Counted from the first letter of the stretch, positions 1 through 12,289 are shown. The stretch: 64,000 bases of DNA from Takakia lepidozioides (GCA_030704615.1 CM060733.1:35896001-35960000), one strand, 5' to 3'. Translations and numbers: made by a program. The notes: generated from the letters alone by a model not told the origin.

Positions 1-427
1 TCCACTGGGTAATGCACCCTTCCGACGGAAATGACATGAACCTAACTGTGAGTATTTGCTTCTACGACCTGCACTGAGGTCTTGCGAGCAAGCTTGAGAA
101 TTGCAGGATGGACTCCTTTGTCTGTCATGAAAGGACTGAAATTGAGAGGAGGATAAGGGCTCAGAGTGGGAGGACGCAGCAAAGGAAGGGACTAAAATGC
201 GGTTAACACATGGCATGTGTGACTGCAAAACTGCCATAGCCACTAGATCGATCCCCCACCCTTATTCTCCCACTACCACCGACATAAGCATGCGATGACT
301 TGAATGGAACAGGTCCCAAAACCACAACTACGTCCCTGATTCTCTGTCCCTCACTTTATTACTGGTGTCTACAAAACTACCAATGTGTGTGAAAGCCAAC
401 CCGGCGAGTCATTGACACAGCTCCAAG

Positions 428-761
428 CTACTCCTTCAAATCTCTGAAAAGAAAGAAGACAATGTAGTTCTTACTCTACGGAAAAACTTGAATCCAACAA
501 CAAAAAGCCGGCGGAACGCTCCAGCCAGTGAGGAAGATAGTGAAGTTCACTGTCTGGCTGCATATTGGTGATCCCAGTAGCACCATATCTGTTTCTCTTC
601 GGATCCCACGAGACAATTTCCTCGACGGTGGTGGACATCCAGAGCAGACACAAGAATTCTCGACGAAGCTGCTCTGCCCTCGCGCAGATTCCCTTCCATG
701 AATTTGAAGCTCTCGCGATCTTCCTCTTCCCGAGACTATGTATTCTCGCACAGCCAAGCAC
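428..761 (-). CDS. Possible small unknown gene (weak)
   Basis: An open frame runs from an ATG at 761 to about 475, where a GTAAGA donor could join an acceptor at 444-445 that follows a pyrimidine-rich tract. Spliced this way the frame would end in ASVEDLKE-like residues at a stop at 428-430. The frame contains a plausible hydrophilic stretch (TVEEIVSWDPKRNRYGA). I do not recognise a family. Both strands are open here, so this may be a chance frame in the upstream part of a gene lying to the left. Confidence 0.18.
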
Positions 762-1502
762 CGGTCGCGAGGCCGGATCTCCACCGGCTATGGTCGGACC
801 ACCGCCACAAGGAACCCTTCTCGACCGGTCTGTCCGGTCGCGGCCAGGATTCAGCGCTAAGCCCTAAACCCTAACTAAGGAAACGTGTATGTGCGAATTT
901 GAACACACGATCATCTACTTCTGATTCCATCCAGGTAATCTGGGGTCGTGCGGGTAGGTCGTTAACCCGAGCATAACTCAACCGGGTATATATCCACATA
1001 TATAACTCTTTCTTTTATTGTTTTATTTTGTATTTTTGGGGGGAAATGCAGGAAATAAATAAATAAATGCAGGAGGAAAATATGTAGGCCATGTTTCATT
1101 TCAAAACATTTCAGGCAGTAAGAAGATGGCATGACCAAGTGGAGGGGCACGTGGAAATGGAGGGGAAGGACACGTAGATGAGAGGGAAAAGGGAGGCTTG
1201 ACGAGTGGACAGGTGGGCCCACCTAGAGGTGACACCTGACACGGGAGACCATGTTTAATTTATGGAAGGAAGAAAATAGGCGCACCATTGGAACAGCCAC
1301 ACACAATAGTGGGGTGGGTTTATGTAGGGACACGTGGGGCTCTTTTGGAAGGCTCCGCCTCCCAAGGCTATATAAGGAGGTGCTCACCTTACTACTCATC
1401 CCCTTCCACAAAAAAAAAAAAAAAAAAAAAAAAACAAGACTTTAAATTCTAGTAATTGATAATATACTTAATTCAGTTAAACTATAATTTGATTTTGTCT
1501 GA
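762..1502. other. Non-coding stretch with TATA-like box and A-run
   Basis: No gene is recognised. A TATA-like GGCTATATAAGGAGG at about 1366-1380 on the plus strand is followed 30 bases later by a run of about 24 A at 1410-1433, so it is not followed by an open frame of note. A short GGGTA/TATACC patch near 950-1000 resembles the word-repeat elements described at 1850 and 44751. Confidence 0.4.
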
Positions 1503-1670
1503 GTGGTAATGGCCACATACCACCTCCGAAGTGGTGTCACAAAGGTGTCCACCTTCCTACTAGCCGGAAGGCACTAACCATTCGGCATGAAGGGAGACCA
1601 TATTTTAGGCCTCCTTCCGGAGGCGTAAAATATTATAGCTGCTATAATCAGCCTTACCAACTACATCCAA
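1503..1670 (+). repeat. Dispersed repeat related to the SINE tail at 62.2 kb
   Basis: The stretch shares with 62170-62290 the ordered blocks AAGGTGTCCACCTTCC, CGGAAGGCA, then GACACCATA or GACCATA, then TTTA and a GGC-TAAA block. It lacks the tRNA-like head seen at 62 kb, so it looks like a 5'-truncated copy or the tail module used alone. Confidence 0.55.
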
Positions 1671-1849
1671 AATGACCAGCTTTAAAAATTCAAAGGAAAA
1701 AAAGATTTGAGCATAACAAGCACAAACTTATATCTATATGTCCTTCATTATATCATTGATTCATCCCTTGGTTATATATAGAATAACCATTTATTTATAT
1801 ACATATTAGTTTGAGGAAATGGGGTGGAAGTTTCGTACTAATCTATTGT

Positions 1850-2126
1850 GAGAAGAAAAAAATTATTTACCCTAACCCTTACCCTCATTTACCCTTTATT
1901 GCCTATGTCCTTTACCGAAGATAAATCAAATCCTCGTTTATCCTTACCTGTAGAATAAACAAGTCCACTGTCCCCTGTTCTGTAAATGTTTTTTAAGAAC
2001 CACAAAAAAAAAAAAAAAAAAGTGGACCTATTAGAATTTACACTTATCCAGAGGTAGATAATCTTTGAAATTTTAATTTACCCTACCAGGAGGGTAAGCA
2101 AAAATCTATTTACCCGCACAACACTG
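1850..2126 (-). repeat. TACCC/GGGTA word-repeat element, copy B
   Basis: AT-rich DNA studded with TTTACCC, TACCCT and GGGTAA words. It ends on the plus strand with TACCCGCACAACACT (2111-2125), the exact reverse complement of AGTGTTGTGCGGGTA that opens the copy at 44751. An A-run of about 19 sits at 2004-2022. No coding frame is present. Confidence 0.5.
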
Positions 2127-2397
2127 CTTAGAAGTTCAAACCTGGATAACATTCTGCTGCAAATGGTAATTGTATCTACTTGCCAATCGTGGATACTTCA
2201 AGTTTGTGATCAGTTACTTGCATTTGGTGTGCCTCCAAGGTGGGAAAGGTCTTCTTGTCCCGCATTGCTAGCACAAGCAGACTTGAAAAACTGGAATCTC
2301 CGTCGCAGTCAGTGTGCTGTCAAAGTTGAATGCTGTTGCATGTGCATCAGCATATAATTGATTGAATTGTGGCTCTATCCAAGTGTCTAGCACTAAG

Positions 2398-2655
2398 TCA
2401 AAAGCTAACTGCCACCGAGGTCGATAAACTGACCCCATCTACTCGATATGGGCTGTCATTGCAATTGTCATCAATACCCTCTGCCAATGCCGATTTTTTT
2501 ACCTGCATTTTCGAATCTTCTTCTTGCTTGTCTATGCTCCCAGTCTCTATGAAACACGAACCATCTAATCCAGACACACTTGTTTCTGCAGTTGGAGTAG
2601 TTGCGTTACTTGAGATGTCAGTCTCTGGTGCAGATGGAGTGTGCTTGCTCAGAGA
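2398..2655 (-). other. PITP last exon: Ser/Thr-rich C-terminal tail
   Basis: Acceptor at 2656-2657 (GATGACAG), then 85 open codons to a TGA at 2398-2400. The tail is rich in Ser, Thr, Asp and Glu (for example SLSKHTPSAPETDISSNATT) and has no domain I know. It joins the preceding exon in phase 0. The opposite strand is also open for 161 codons, so the coding claim rests on the splice site, phase and position after the PITP core. Confidence 0.5.
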
Positions 2656-5600
2656 CTGTCATCATAAACACAGAATAAGTTTGCACCCTGTTACGGAAAC
2701 TCTCAACGAAAAATCCAAAAGCACTCAATCAAAGCAGTCTACTCTGATACATGCCACATTAGTGACTGTGTGTCAGAATGGTTCCAGCAGACTCCATCTG
2801 AATCCTCTACTTGAAAGACCTATACATGGATTTCACCAGCTCTCTATTGAATGACAATTTCTCCTAAATCAGAGCAGACCCACACAATATTCTTGCATAG
2901 AGACCTCAAAGGGAGGCACTCTCTCAAGCCAACAATTCCTCGTGAATAGAGCACTTGTCTTGCCCATGAAATAAACTTGGTGGTTGACCTAGTAATTGCA
3001 TTGAGATCCAAAACAGCACTTATCACTTAAGGATGGCAGAATAGGTGGAGACAAACCTGATTTAAAGTGGCATCAATTTCAAGTTCTAATCGCCGCACAT
3101 CATCCAATGTGAGACCAAACCAATCATCAATCCAACCAAAGCACCGCCTGTGACTTTCCATGAATAATGCTCTTTCCCCCTGCACATATGACAATATATA
3201 ACACTGTCACTCCACTGTACTATCTCCAGCCGAAACAGCAGCTGAATTACGTGTAGCAGGTGCCAACCCCCTCTCTCATTTGAAAAGTATCTGGAGGGAG
3301 CATTTGAATCTTGAAGCCTGGTCCATTCCTGTCCCATAAGCTGTATGCGCATAAACTGAAGCCATAAAGTTGTCTCTCTCTCGCTCTCGCGTGGAAGGAA
3401 GTTACTTTCTGAACTTGTTTCCAGTCTGTGACATAGGCAAGGACTCTATTTCTTTGAAGCAAGACCATCCTGTAAACAGGCTGAAGTCCTTGGCACTACA
3501 CAGAAATTTAAACTCAGGGTGGGGAGCCTACCTTTGAACAGTACACAGATGCAGAGAGGAACAGGAGATTGTAATTGCCCAATATGCAGGCAGCCTGAAG
3601 ACAATACCCATTTTCTGATACAGTGGCCGGGTATTCTCATCAGAGAGTGACCCTCTTCAGGAATATCAAGAACATTGTTCCTGCACCTCTGTTCTCCAAC
3701 CTTGAAAATCTTGAGGCTGAGCCTAAGGCCCTACCCTGCTGGGGTCTAATTGCTGGGCAGCTCACACACACAGGATTGATGCTTGTGTGAAGGGTTTTCT
3801 AGAGGATATCTGGAAAGACCGAACTATGTAATTATACCAAGGTAAGTCCCACTACTGGAGTGAGCCCCACACAAAGGTAGTATCCTCTTGTTCCACCCAA
3901 ACTGGGCAAGGGGTGTATGGCCACAAGGCTGCGGCAAACAACGTCTCTCTCTCCCGAGTGAGTGCATTTCCTTTCCTGCCTAATAATGGCATGTCCGAGC
4001 TTCTTCTCATATTCCCAATAAAGCCCAAAAAAGATGCACATTTGGTGTTAGTGTGTAGAGAGAGAAACACAACGATTTCACCCTCAACTTGAGAAGCTTA
4101 CCCCCAGGACAGCCTGCTCCAGCCTGTAGCCAAAACCCCAATAGGGAGCATCCACAGTAACGAGCTTGTATGCTGTCATAATTGGGGAACATGTGTCCTG
4201 CACACATTGGTCAATCCATCATGGACTAGCAGTCAGGTGAGAAAATGGATCCTTAATCTTTTCAAATTTTCATGCCCCACTGTTGAGGGGTCTGATCCAA
4301 AGTGCAAGGTTTTAGCATCACTTTTTTCAATCAGACAGAGAAATAACAGATTAACCAATAAAAAAGTGAAGGAAAAGTATTACTAGTGATTCTGGATCAT
4401 TAGGATCTTGGGTTTCTAGGATGAATCTCTGGACCACTGTCGTGCTTCTTTACCCTGAAGATGCTTCATTCAAACGGGTCAGACCCTTACGTATTCTACA
4501 GAAAAACGCTGTTTGAGCTCACAATACCGTAATCAAAGCATTAGTTCCAAAAGCATGATGGCAGTCACCTTTCTGAGGTCATCAATACATGTATTAAAAT
4601 TGATTGAGATCACAGTCACCTACAAGGCCAGACCTTCAGGATGACAAGGCCTGGGGTAAGACCCTCTCACAGAGAATATGAACAAGCTCAAATCAGAACT
4701 GTCCAATAGAACTTGAGATATTTGGCATCCTGCAGTCATATAAAGGAGGTGCCCCTATAATCACACATGGGAGGTCTAACAAACAAATAACAGTGTCACT
4801 GTTCTTGATAGTACATCAGACACATAGCAGAGTAGTGAGCACAGACCTGCCATCCGGGTCTGAGAGGTCCACGTCCTGATTTCACCGAATGAAAATTTGT
4901 GAGGTCAACATTGGGACCACCAATGATATAGCTCCAGTAGTCTTTTGCACCTGTTGCTATATCCACGAAGTCCACCTTTCTTAATGCTAGGCCGTCGGCG
5001 TCCAAATTGTGTACCTGCAAGACACAGATTTGAGAGAAAAGAATAGACACAGTTTTGTTGCCCCTTGGGGCTCTGGTCGACTTTCTCAGCTAGTGCAAGG
5101 TTCTCTATTCAAGCGCTTGATTTACAATACTGCACCCATTCCTTGATCAAAATGTGAGGAGCGGGGGATGCATAAGAAAGAAAACTAAGGAAAAGTAATA
5201 CTGTCCTCATGTGTTCCCAAAATGCCAAGTAACAACAAAGTGCCCTATTGACAAGAGACCCATTGGCAAAGGCTCCAACACCAAGAGAGAAAAAATATGT
5301 TGGGACATGCAAAAGTAACAGGGATTGGAAACCTGGAGAGCTTTCTTCTAAAGCTGAACTTGGAGGGGAAGTTCACATGTACAGGTAATCACTCACATTA
5401 GGGCAGCAGCCATTATCAGCAACATGGAGAGTCTCAATCGTAAGCTTGAACCTGGTGAAGTATGGACACTACACACCACCCATGTCAACCACCCCTCAAT
5501 CTACCAGCAACAAATGACAAAGCCTAACCAAAGCCCCAGGTTGATTGTGGTGTCCAGTTTCTGTGCCACTTAAAAGGCCTCACCCGTTTCACAATGGCAT

Positions 5601-7821
5601 TGCGAAACTATAGTGTTCTCCCAAAGTTTCATTCAATATTCATGACATGATCAAGGCTGGTTTACATGTGGGCAAAGTAATAGTAACGACAAACCTTGAG
5701 CACTGGCAGGTGCAGAACAGATTGAGGAGGCCACCATGACATGCACAAAAACCAGGGAGCCCCAATCAGATACTTTAGCCACAGAAAAGCTTTACTCATA
5801 TACCAAACTTGAATTACCAGCAACAATGTGACATGGAGAAGCTCAACCATGCGGTTCGCTAGTTGTCAGTAAGCTTTGGTCCAGCAAGCTCCCGACTGAC
5901 TAAGGTCATCTCGACATATAGGTTACCGCCACTTTGGGCACCTAACAACAGTTTCACTCCAAAAATTTCTAAATGGGTAATCTTTGTAAAAAACACACTC
6001 CATATCATTACCTTCAACAATAATCCTCCCCATGCAATTATCATCTTACAGAGAAAAAGTATAGGAAAAAGTTGTGCGATGAAACACACATTTTCACAAT
6101 CAATCGGCCATCATTTCTAATCATTATTTGTACTCTATCCATACAGTTTCATCACAAAATGTGTCGTTCCACGTAGGCCAAAAAACTAAGGGGAATACTG
6201 GTCGGTAGATGAGGCCAGAAAGAATAAACAGACTGAAGGAGATCAGACAAGAGCTTTACCTGTTTTGCATTTGGGGAAAGCATTCCAAGCCTCCTCCTCA
6301 ATCACTAAAGAGTTGGTGGGAGCAAACATGGCCAACCAGGAAGGAGCCTTGCTGCACCATGGTCATATGCATCCGAGGCGATCCCCACACATCAATATGC
6401 ACAGTCAGACTCCAGAGTGGATGTGAGGTTGCAACATTGTAGATGCAGAATTTGTGGACAGTCACACTACTAACCCCACAAAGAAACCCCGTCCTCCAGC
6501 TCTCAGAGTAGGGTGCTTTTCTCTGAACAGTAAACAGCAGGCATTCTGCTGTGAGTGAATTGGCTTTACAAGCATGAACAAATGGCAAGAAAGTCTACTG
6601 AATACCTCTCTCTCATACACCAAGCACTCCGTAATATCCTTGTAGAAGGCTTCACTTTAAACCCCTGACCCCACCTCTCTGCGTCACCCATTGATCAACA
6701 CTGCTATTGAGACTAATCTGATGAGTTTATTGATTTGCATCTTAGAAGCCCACAGTGGAGTTCCAAGCAAAAAGTGAAGTCTAGTTTGTGCTTGGGGCCA
6801 ACTCCTGCAATAGTTTCAGAGTTCAACTGGCCCATTCTCTTGGATGTGCATGCCCAAAAAATATGAAGGCTTGAAAGGCCACAGAAAGGTGTCTCCAAAA
6901 TCTTCACTATGTTTCAAGACAGCATGTGCACCTCATAGACTCTCAGAATACTTCCTTGTTGCACAGGTTCACCCGCTGTTTCATTTAAACTACATGATGT
7001 GGTTGAGGATATTTTCTGGCTCAAACCCTACTTTTATCATAAGTAGACTTGGAGGGTGTCTATAACAATCCTTCAGCACACCCTACAGCCCTGATTACAA
7101 AGGTCTAAATGGTGGCTGTACCACACTGGTTACAATACTCTTGTGGTATGTGTACCTTTGCAAATAGTAAATTTTGGAGGTGTATTGACCCTGCCCAAAT
7201 TCCTCATTCTCGAATGGTGTGTTGGCCAAGACTTCAACTCCCTCGGCCCCTGAGGTCTGCTGCTCTTGCATCTTGGTTACCATATACATTTGAGCTATCC
7301 TGTACTGCAGCCCACCACAACCCTAAGTCGATGAGCTCCAACTTTATTCTTGCCTTCAATTTGTGAACGGGACAAATTAACCTATGACGAAGATTGTAGA
7401 GGCTATCCTCATAACTATCCAGGGGCTTGTCCTGAAGCAGTGGCTGAAAGTGTCAACCATATTTCAACTTTAGTGGCAGTATGCCACTGGTAGCTATGAC
7501 GGAAGAACACGGTCTGATATATACGAATACACAGTAGCTTGATTCTTTTGGGTGTTCTCCAAGGCATCAAGGGAAATGAAATGAAATGGTGCTTTATAAC
7601 GTGAGTGAGAGACCAGTAAGGGCAGATGTTCTTCAGGTAGCTGGGGTCTAGCAGGTAATTCTCAACCAAAGGAATAATGGGCCAGTAACTCAAACATGAT
7701 TCATGGGCATTTTTTGGACAAGCTTTTATACTACATGGAATCAACAAACATAAGAGGTAGAAACACTCACCTCTTCTAGAGACAAAGGCATCACCACCCG
7801 GCTGTACACCACCCGCAATCC
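2398..7821 (-). CDS. START-like phosphatidylinositol transfer protein, split gene, 5' exon not found
   Basis: Family role: moves phosphatidylinositol and another phospholipid between membranes in the cytosol. Exons read on the minus strand: 7771-7821, 7156-7304, 6260-6351, 5397-5468, 4847-5014, 4102-4197, 3057-3179, 2398-2655. Recognisable PITP blocks in order: VMPLSLEE then YRIAQMYMV; GAEGVEVL and GQYTSKIYYL, keeping the Thr and Lys known to contact the inositol headgroup; LVIEEEAWNAFPKCKT; PYFTRFKLTIETLH; FHSVKSGRGPLRPGW; YKLVTVDAPYWGFGYRLEQ; FGWIDDWFGLTLDDVRRLE. The membrane-inserting Trp-Trp of animal PITPs is Tyr-Trp here. Exon 6260-6351 ends in phase 1 while 5397-5468 needs phase 0, so a very small exon (length 2 mod 3, encoding the V-T-N region) is missing between them. 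The initiating exon beyond 7821 is unresolved. The last exon adds an 86-codon Ser/Thr-rich tail. Confidence 0.85.
3385..3940 (+). mobile_element. LINE 3' fragment inside a PITP intron
   Basis: About 430 bases match, with drift, the minus-strand LINE fragment at 16690-17220. The shared part encodes the cysteine/histidine segment found after non-LTR reverse transcriptases (C-P-x-C ... E-D-x-T-H-F-L-I), then a tail ending near ATGGCCACAAGGCTG. Frames are broken by stops and shifts. It lies between PITP exons 4102-4197 and 3057-3179, in the opposite direction to the host gene. Confidence 0.65.
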
Positions 7822-8939
7822 CTGGTCAAGGATGTTACATCTCTCTCTCACGCTCTCACGAAGAAAAAGGGATGCCTCTTATACGATGGTTGATTCGGTG
7901 CACTCAAACACAATTACCTGCTTTATTTCTTAACGGCGCAATCACACACAGTAAAGTAGGATCCGAGTAGTGATACAACTGGTGGGTGCAGTGAGATATG
8001 GTGTCCAACTTTAAACTTGCAAGTGGCCATAGCACAGATCGACATGGTTGCTAATTCACACAATAAATACCGCAGTGTTGGCATCCTCTCGGTGTCTATT
8101 GTCAAGAGGATACAATTCCATCATTTGCACCATGATAAATGTCGACGGCGGACACCCTTTCAGTATCCAGCGATTTTCTCCCTATTCACCACGTGATGAA
8201 TCTTTGCAAGGAATAGCAGGGATCCCCACCAAACCGCAACGGCTATAGCAATCAGTTTAATTCCTTCTGCACTTGGTCGCGCATATGATTTCTGCTCCTT
8301 TCAAACAACTCAAATTCTCCACCCCCGTATCAAACTCGCCCACATCTCGGTCATCGACTCTGAGAAGTGCAATGCAGGTTTAGCAACGTTCGAAAAGAGA
8401 TATATGACAGGCACGTTAAAGACCTGGGATTGAAACAGAGAGAGAAAAGATTGAAACTCGCACGTTCTGCCCTTGAAGGAGACCAAGTGGTGGAACCAGA
8501 TCGTCACAAGACCCAAAGAACCCAACTCTGCAACAGTGCTGAAAGAGCAACAAAGGGGACATGAAGAGGAAGGAAACAACAATGAATTCTGGGTCTTCAA
8601 GGTTGCGGGTTACAAGCCACCATCGCACTTGAAAATCACGCAAAGACTGCGAAGAGCGCAAGCAATTCATGAAAACGGGCACTCGCAGAGAATCCACGAG
8701 GAAGCGGGATTTAGTGCTGATCAACTTGTTTAGTGCTTGATTTAGTTAATTACATCTACGTGTCCCGTGCACAAAGCATGAGGATATTCTAGGGTACTCC
8801 TTTTTGAAAAACGATTAAAGTATGTCTGAACATGTCAAGCTCTTCCTCCCCGCTTCCTCCATTCAGCAGCGTGGAGGAGGTCGAGGAGTGCTAAGCACCC
8901 TGCATCCACTTGACGAACCTGACTACTCGCAGCCTGCTT
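7822..8939. other. Upstream region of PITP, no gene resolved
   Basis: The first PITP exon and its promoter should lie here, but I could not fix an ATG-bearing exon that fits the phase of 7771-7821. Frames on both strands between 8310 and 8733 are of similar length and show no family I recognise. Confidence 0.4.
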
Positions 8940-9505
8940 CTCGAAACTGATGGATTATTCACTGAAGACTTTCTTTGAGACGAATGATTTGGGCGTTTGC
9001 AGTTGGTTGAAAGTATCACCTGCATCGCGACCTTTCACAATTGGGAACAACATTCGAGCCCATCAAGGGTTCGTTTGCTTATCTGGGTCGGTTGGGTGGA
9101 GTCTTGTCCGCATCCCCTTCCCAGTTGGTGGGATGATGTTTCATATGCAGGCAGAGAGATGGTGATCACCCCGAAGGGCCTGTGGATATGAAACTGGAAA
9201 AGTTGTTACAGTTTTCCGCTGAAGGTGTGTATGAGGAGCCATCGACGGGACTGATGCAGTTGGTGGGTTGTTTGCCCTCTTCTCGTGACATGTTCAATCC
9301 AACAAGCTTGTTAAAAGTACTGCCGGAACAGAGAATATATACGACAGCCGCGTCTACGTTGAGGTTCAGCAACCCTGAGCAGGTTAAGTTGACAATGACC
9401 GTGAAGAGCACCAGGTTGCCAACCGACCCACTTTATTTCGGGGGCATGGAGATTAAGGTGAAGAAACTTATGTGGGGTAAAAACAACTGCAGGACTAAGG
9501 GCTGA
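8940..9505 (+). pseudogene. Possible fragment of a plant DUF2921-like gene
   Basis: A plus-strand frame from 9182 carries LQFSAEGVYEEPSTGLMQLV followed by G-C, then a stretch ending STRLPTDPLYFGGMEI. This order (a motif like AEGVY-x-TG-x-VGC, then a motif like STR-x-DPLYF) recalls the extracellular-side part of the plant DUF2921 membrane protein family, as I remember it. The membrane helices expected afterwards are not visible; the frame stops at 9505 about 480 bases before the copia element. The frame before 9182 is less certain. It could be a broken gene or an exon of a gene interrupted by the transposon nest. Confidence 0.33.
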
Positions 9506-9989
9506 AATCAGAGCACGGATGCCGGAGATTCTTTGTATCCTAAGAAACAAGGAGGACTGCGTTTTCGTGTCGCTGCCAATGCTTGGGCTTCAAAACCGTC
9601 AACTCCTTCGCTCATAGCCTCGTTTTCTGGATTTTGTTGAGTGTGTAGAATCTGCAGATGGCTTCAATTGAATCTCTTTGAATGTGAATAGTGTATTGTG
9701 ACAAGAAGGGGTATAGTCACTAAGTGCTAAAACTAGGATGAAATCCGCCTTCTAGGACAAAGACTATAGTCTGTGAAAAACAGGGAGCAGCCCCCCAAGG
9801 GGAAAGGAGTAGAAACAGGCCGTCGTGTCCATCAGTGAAAACAAGTTGTCAAGCTTGTGTGTACGAGCAAGCTATTTTTGCTCGTGGGTTCTCGTTAACT
9901 GAGAGTCAGATCACTCTCTGCCACAAGTCGCTGAACTTGTGCAAGTTTAAATTTTTGTTTTTCTGGTCAGTGGAGTCGGTCCTCGTAGC

Positions 9990-10710
9990 ATGGCTGACAA
10001 TAAGGACTTGGGAAACATCAGGAAATTCTCCGGACAGAATTTCAGCTGATGGATGTAGACCCCAAAACCTGCATCGTCGAATACAAAGATGGATAAAAAA
10101 AGACAATCAGGCAGTCCATCTCTTGTGTCAGGCTGTTGAGGAGAAGATCTTGAAGTATGTCATGAGTTGCAAGACCTCAAAAGCCATCTGGGACATGTTG
10201 GTCGAGGTGCATGATCAACATTCCCATGAAAGCATTCGTCACTCTCTGCAGCGCTTCTTTGACATCACTATGGACGATAGTGATAGCATAGCTGATTTCC
10301 TTGGCAAGATTGAGGAAGCATGAGGTGAGCTCACAAATCTTGGAGACAACACCGTCATCAACACCGTCATGGCCAAGATTCTCAGCCAGCTACCTGCTTC
10401 ATATGGTCCGTTCCAATCCTCATGGGAGAATGTGCCAACTGCATAGCGAACCATCAGTGTCATGATGGGAAGGCTGATTAGAAAAGAAGCTCACATGCGT
10501 GACCTGGATCACCGAAGCGCCAACAAGGAGGGAGGAGCCACAGCCTACACGGCCACTTTCAAGCCCAAGGGTGGGTCACCATCTGCGAAGCCGCAGCTCA
10601 CTCCAGAACAATGAGAAAAGCGCAGGCAGGAGATGCAGACGTAAGAAAGTTACTGCATGTTGGAATTGTGGGGAGACAGGACATTGAGAATGCACCAAAG
10701 AGAAGAAAGA
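9990..10710 (+). pseudogene. copia gag, frameshifted
   Basis: An ATG at 9990 opens MADNKDLGNIRKFSGQNFS, the usual copia gag start, then meets TGA. The gag body continues in another frame at about 10040-10323 (CKTSKAIWDMLVEVHDQHS and RHSLQRFFDITM are typical of the helical gag domain) and again stops at 10321. A zinc knuckle CWNCGETGH sits at about 10656-10682, with a stop directly after the histidine. At least three frame breaks show that this gag cannot make protein. Confidence 0.8.
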
Positions 10711-10749
10711 GGAATCAAAGGGAGCATCTGGCGGAAAGACTCTCCGAGC

Positions 10750-11989
10750 GTTCATGGCCTCTGCTTCGGGGCCCTGCTCTGAAAATTGGTACGTTGATAG
10801 TTGTTGCTCGCAACACACGACTCAAACCAGAGAGTGGTTTTCTACTTATCGTGACATCTCAAGCGAGAGGCAGCCGGTAGAAGGAATTGGAGGAGTGGTA
10901 CTTTATGCCCCAAGGAGTGGGTGACATAGCATTCAGAACCTGGGTCGACGGGCAAGAGCATCACGGTGTCTTGAAGGACAATGTTTACATTCCAAAATTG
11001 GGTCGAAACTTGTTCTCGACCTCTCGAGGGGTTCAGCGCGGGATTGATATACTTCACACCCAAGGTGGTTGCCACTTGATGGCTGGAGGGGAGGTTGTAA
11101 TGCGTGGCATTGAGGAGTGCGGTATTTACAGGCTCCTTATCTCTGTCGTCTTGCCATCATAATCCAACAACCATAGTGCTTTCCCAAGGTGATTGGAGTG
11201 CAGACAAAAAAGGATAGCATCCAAAATATTGATATTTGGCATCTGCGACTTGGTCACGTTCATCATCAGATGATTAGAGATATGGAGGCTAAGGACATGG
11301 TTGATGGGCTGATTATCAATGGAAGAAGCCAAAATCCATCCTTTTGCATGGGTTGTGCATATGGAAAGAATCACAAGGCACCTTTTCCCTGGAAAGATCA
11401 TCGTGAAAAGATTGAGATGATTGGTGACTTGGTCCGCTGTGACTTGCGCGGACCCATCAACGTGTCTCCAATAAGTGGGGCCAAGTATTTTGCCCTATTT
11501 AAAGACGACCACACTGGCTATCGGGTCATCTACTGTATTAAAGAGAAAACAGCGACAACAACTCTTGAGTGCCTGCGCCGGTTCCTAGGACAGATGATAC
11601 AAGAAACTGGGCATACCATAAAGATCCTCAGGTCTGATCGTGGTATGGAGTTTTGCAACGCTCAGTTTGAAGAGTTCTTGGTTGCAAAGAATATCAAGCA
11701 CGAGGTGACATGTGCTTACACCCCGGAACAAAATGGGGTGGCTGAAAGAGACAACCGCACCATCATTGAGTTGGTACGCAGCATGATCTATGCAAGCGAT
11801 GTTCATCCACTCGTGTGTTTGGTTCCAGTGCATATGTCCATATTCTTTCTGAGTTACGTAAGAAGATGGATCGGAAAAGTAAGCACTGCATACTCATGGG
11901 CTACAGTGAGACAAGTAAAGCCTACAGGCTGTGGGTCAATGTTTCTCATCACATCATTGAAAGCCGGGATGTACTTTTTGACGAGCTAA
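10750..11989 (+). pseudogene. copia protease and integrase
   Basis: The protease core at about 10785-10800 reads W-Y-V-D-S-C-C-S-Q-H; functional copies have D-S/T-G, so the catalytic glycine is changed. Then follow the LGRNLFS block, the integrase zinc finger (HLRLGH-x-HH ... CMGCAYGK, about 11240-11370) and the catalytic core with LVRCDLRGP, FKDDHTGY, LRSDRGMEF and TPEQNGVAERDNRTI. The three acidic residues of the DDE triad are kept. The frame runs from 11189 to 11989, with drift after codon 205. Confidence 0.85.
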
Positions 11990-12289
11990 ATTTGAATGGA
12001 GGCGACTGATTTGACCCGCCAGTTGACAGCTCCATTGTTCACTTGAGTGACCACGTTTTTGATCCGCCAGCTCAAGCAGTGGGAGTGCGCGCTAGAGCCT
12101 TGCCCCATGTTGCTACTGAGGTGGTACCTATGGAAGACTTGCCTCTTGTCGTCCAGCTCGGCATTCCCGAGAGCCCGGAGCGGCTTACACCACCTGATGT
12201 CACCACCTCTGGCGATGATGAGCCTCGCCACGAGGCACCAGTGAGAATTGATGCACCCGAGGCTGCCATCACCGGTGCACCCAGCATCA

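Noticed and set aside
850-880. Telomere-like CCCTAAACCCTAA
   Set aside because: Fewer than three units, so no evidence for a telomere or internal telomeric array. The same holds for the TTTAGGG words near 25520 and 36610.
2369-2854. Plus-strand frame of 161 codons
   Set aside because: It lies antisense to the last PITP exon, which has a good acceptor and the right phase, and it has no recognisable domain.
5859-6089. Minus-strand 76-codon frame as a PITP exon
   Set aside because: It has no PITP motif and no fitting splice phase. The true exon with EEEAWNAFP lies at 6260-6351.
9560-9900. 5' LTR of the copia element
   Set aside because: A weak likeness (GTGTGTAGAATCTG) to the 3' LTR end is too short, and no primer-binding site follows.
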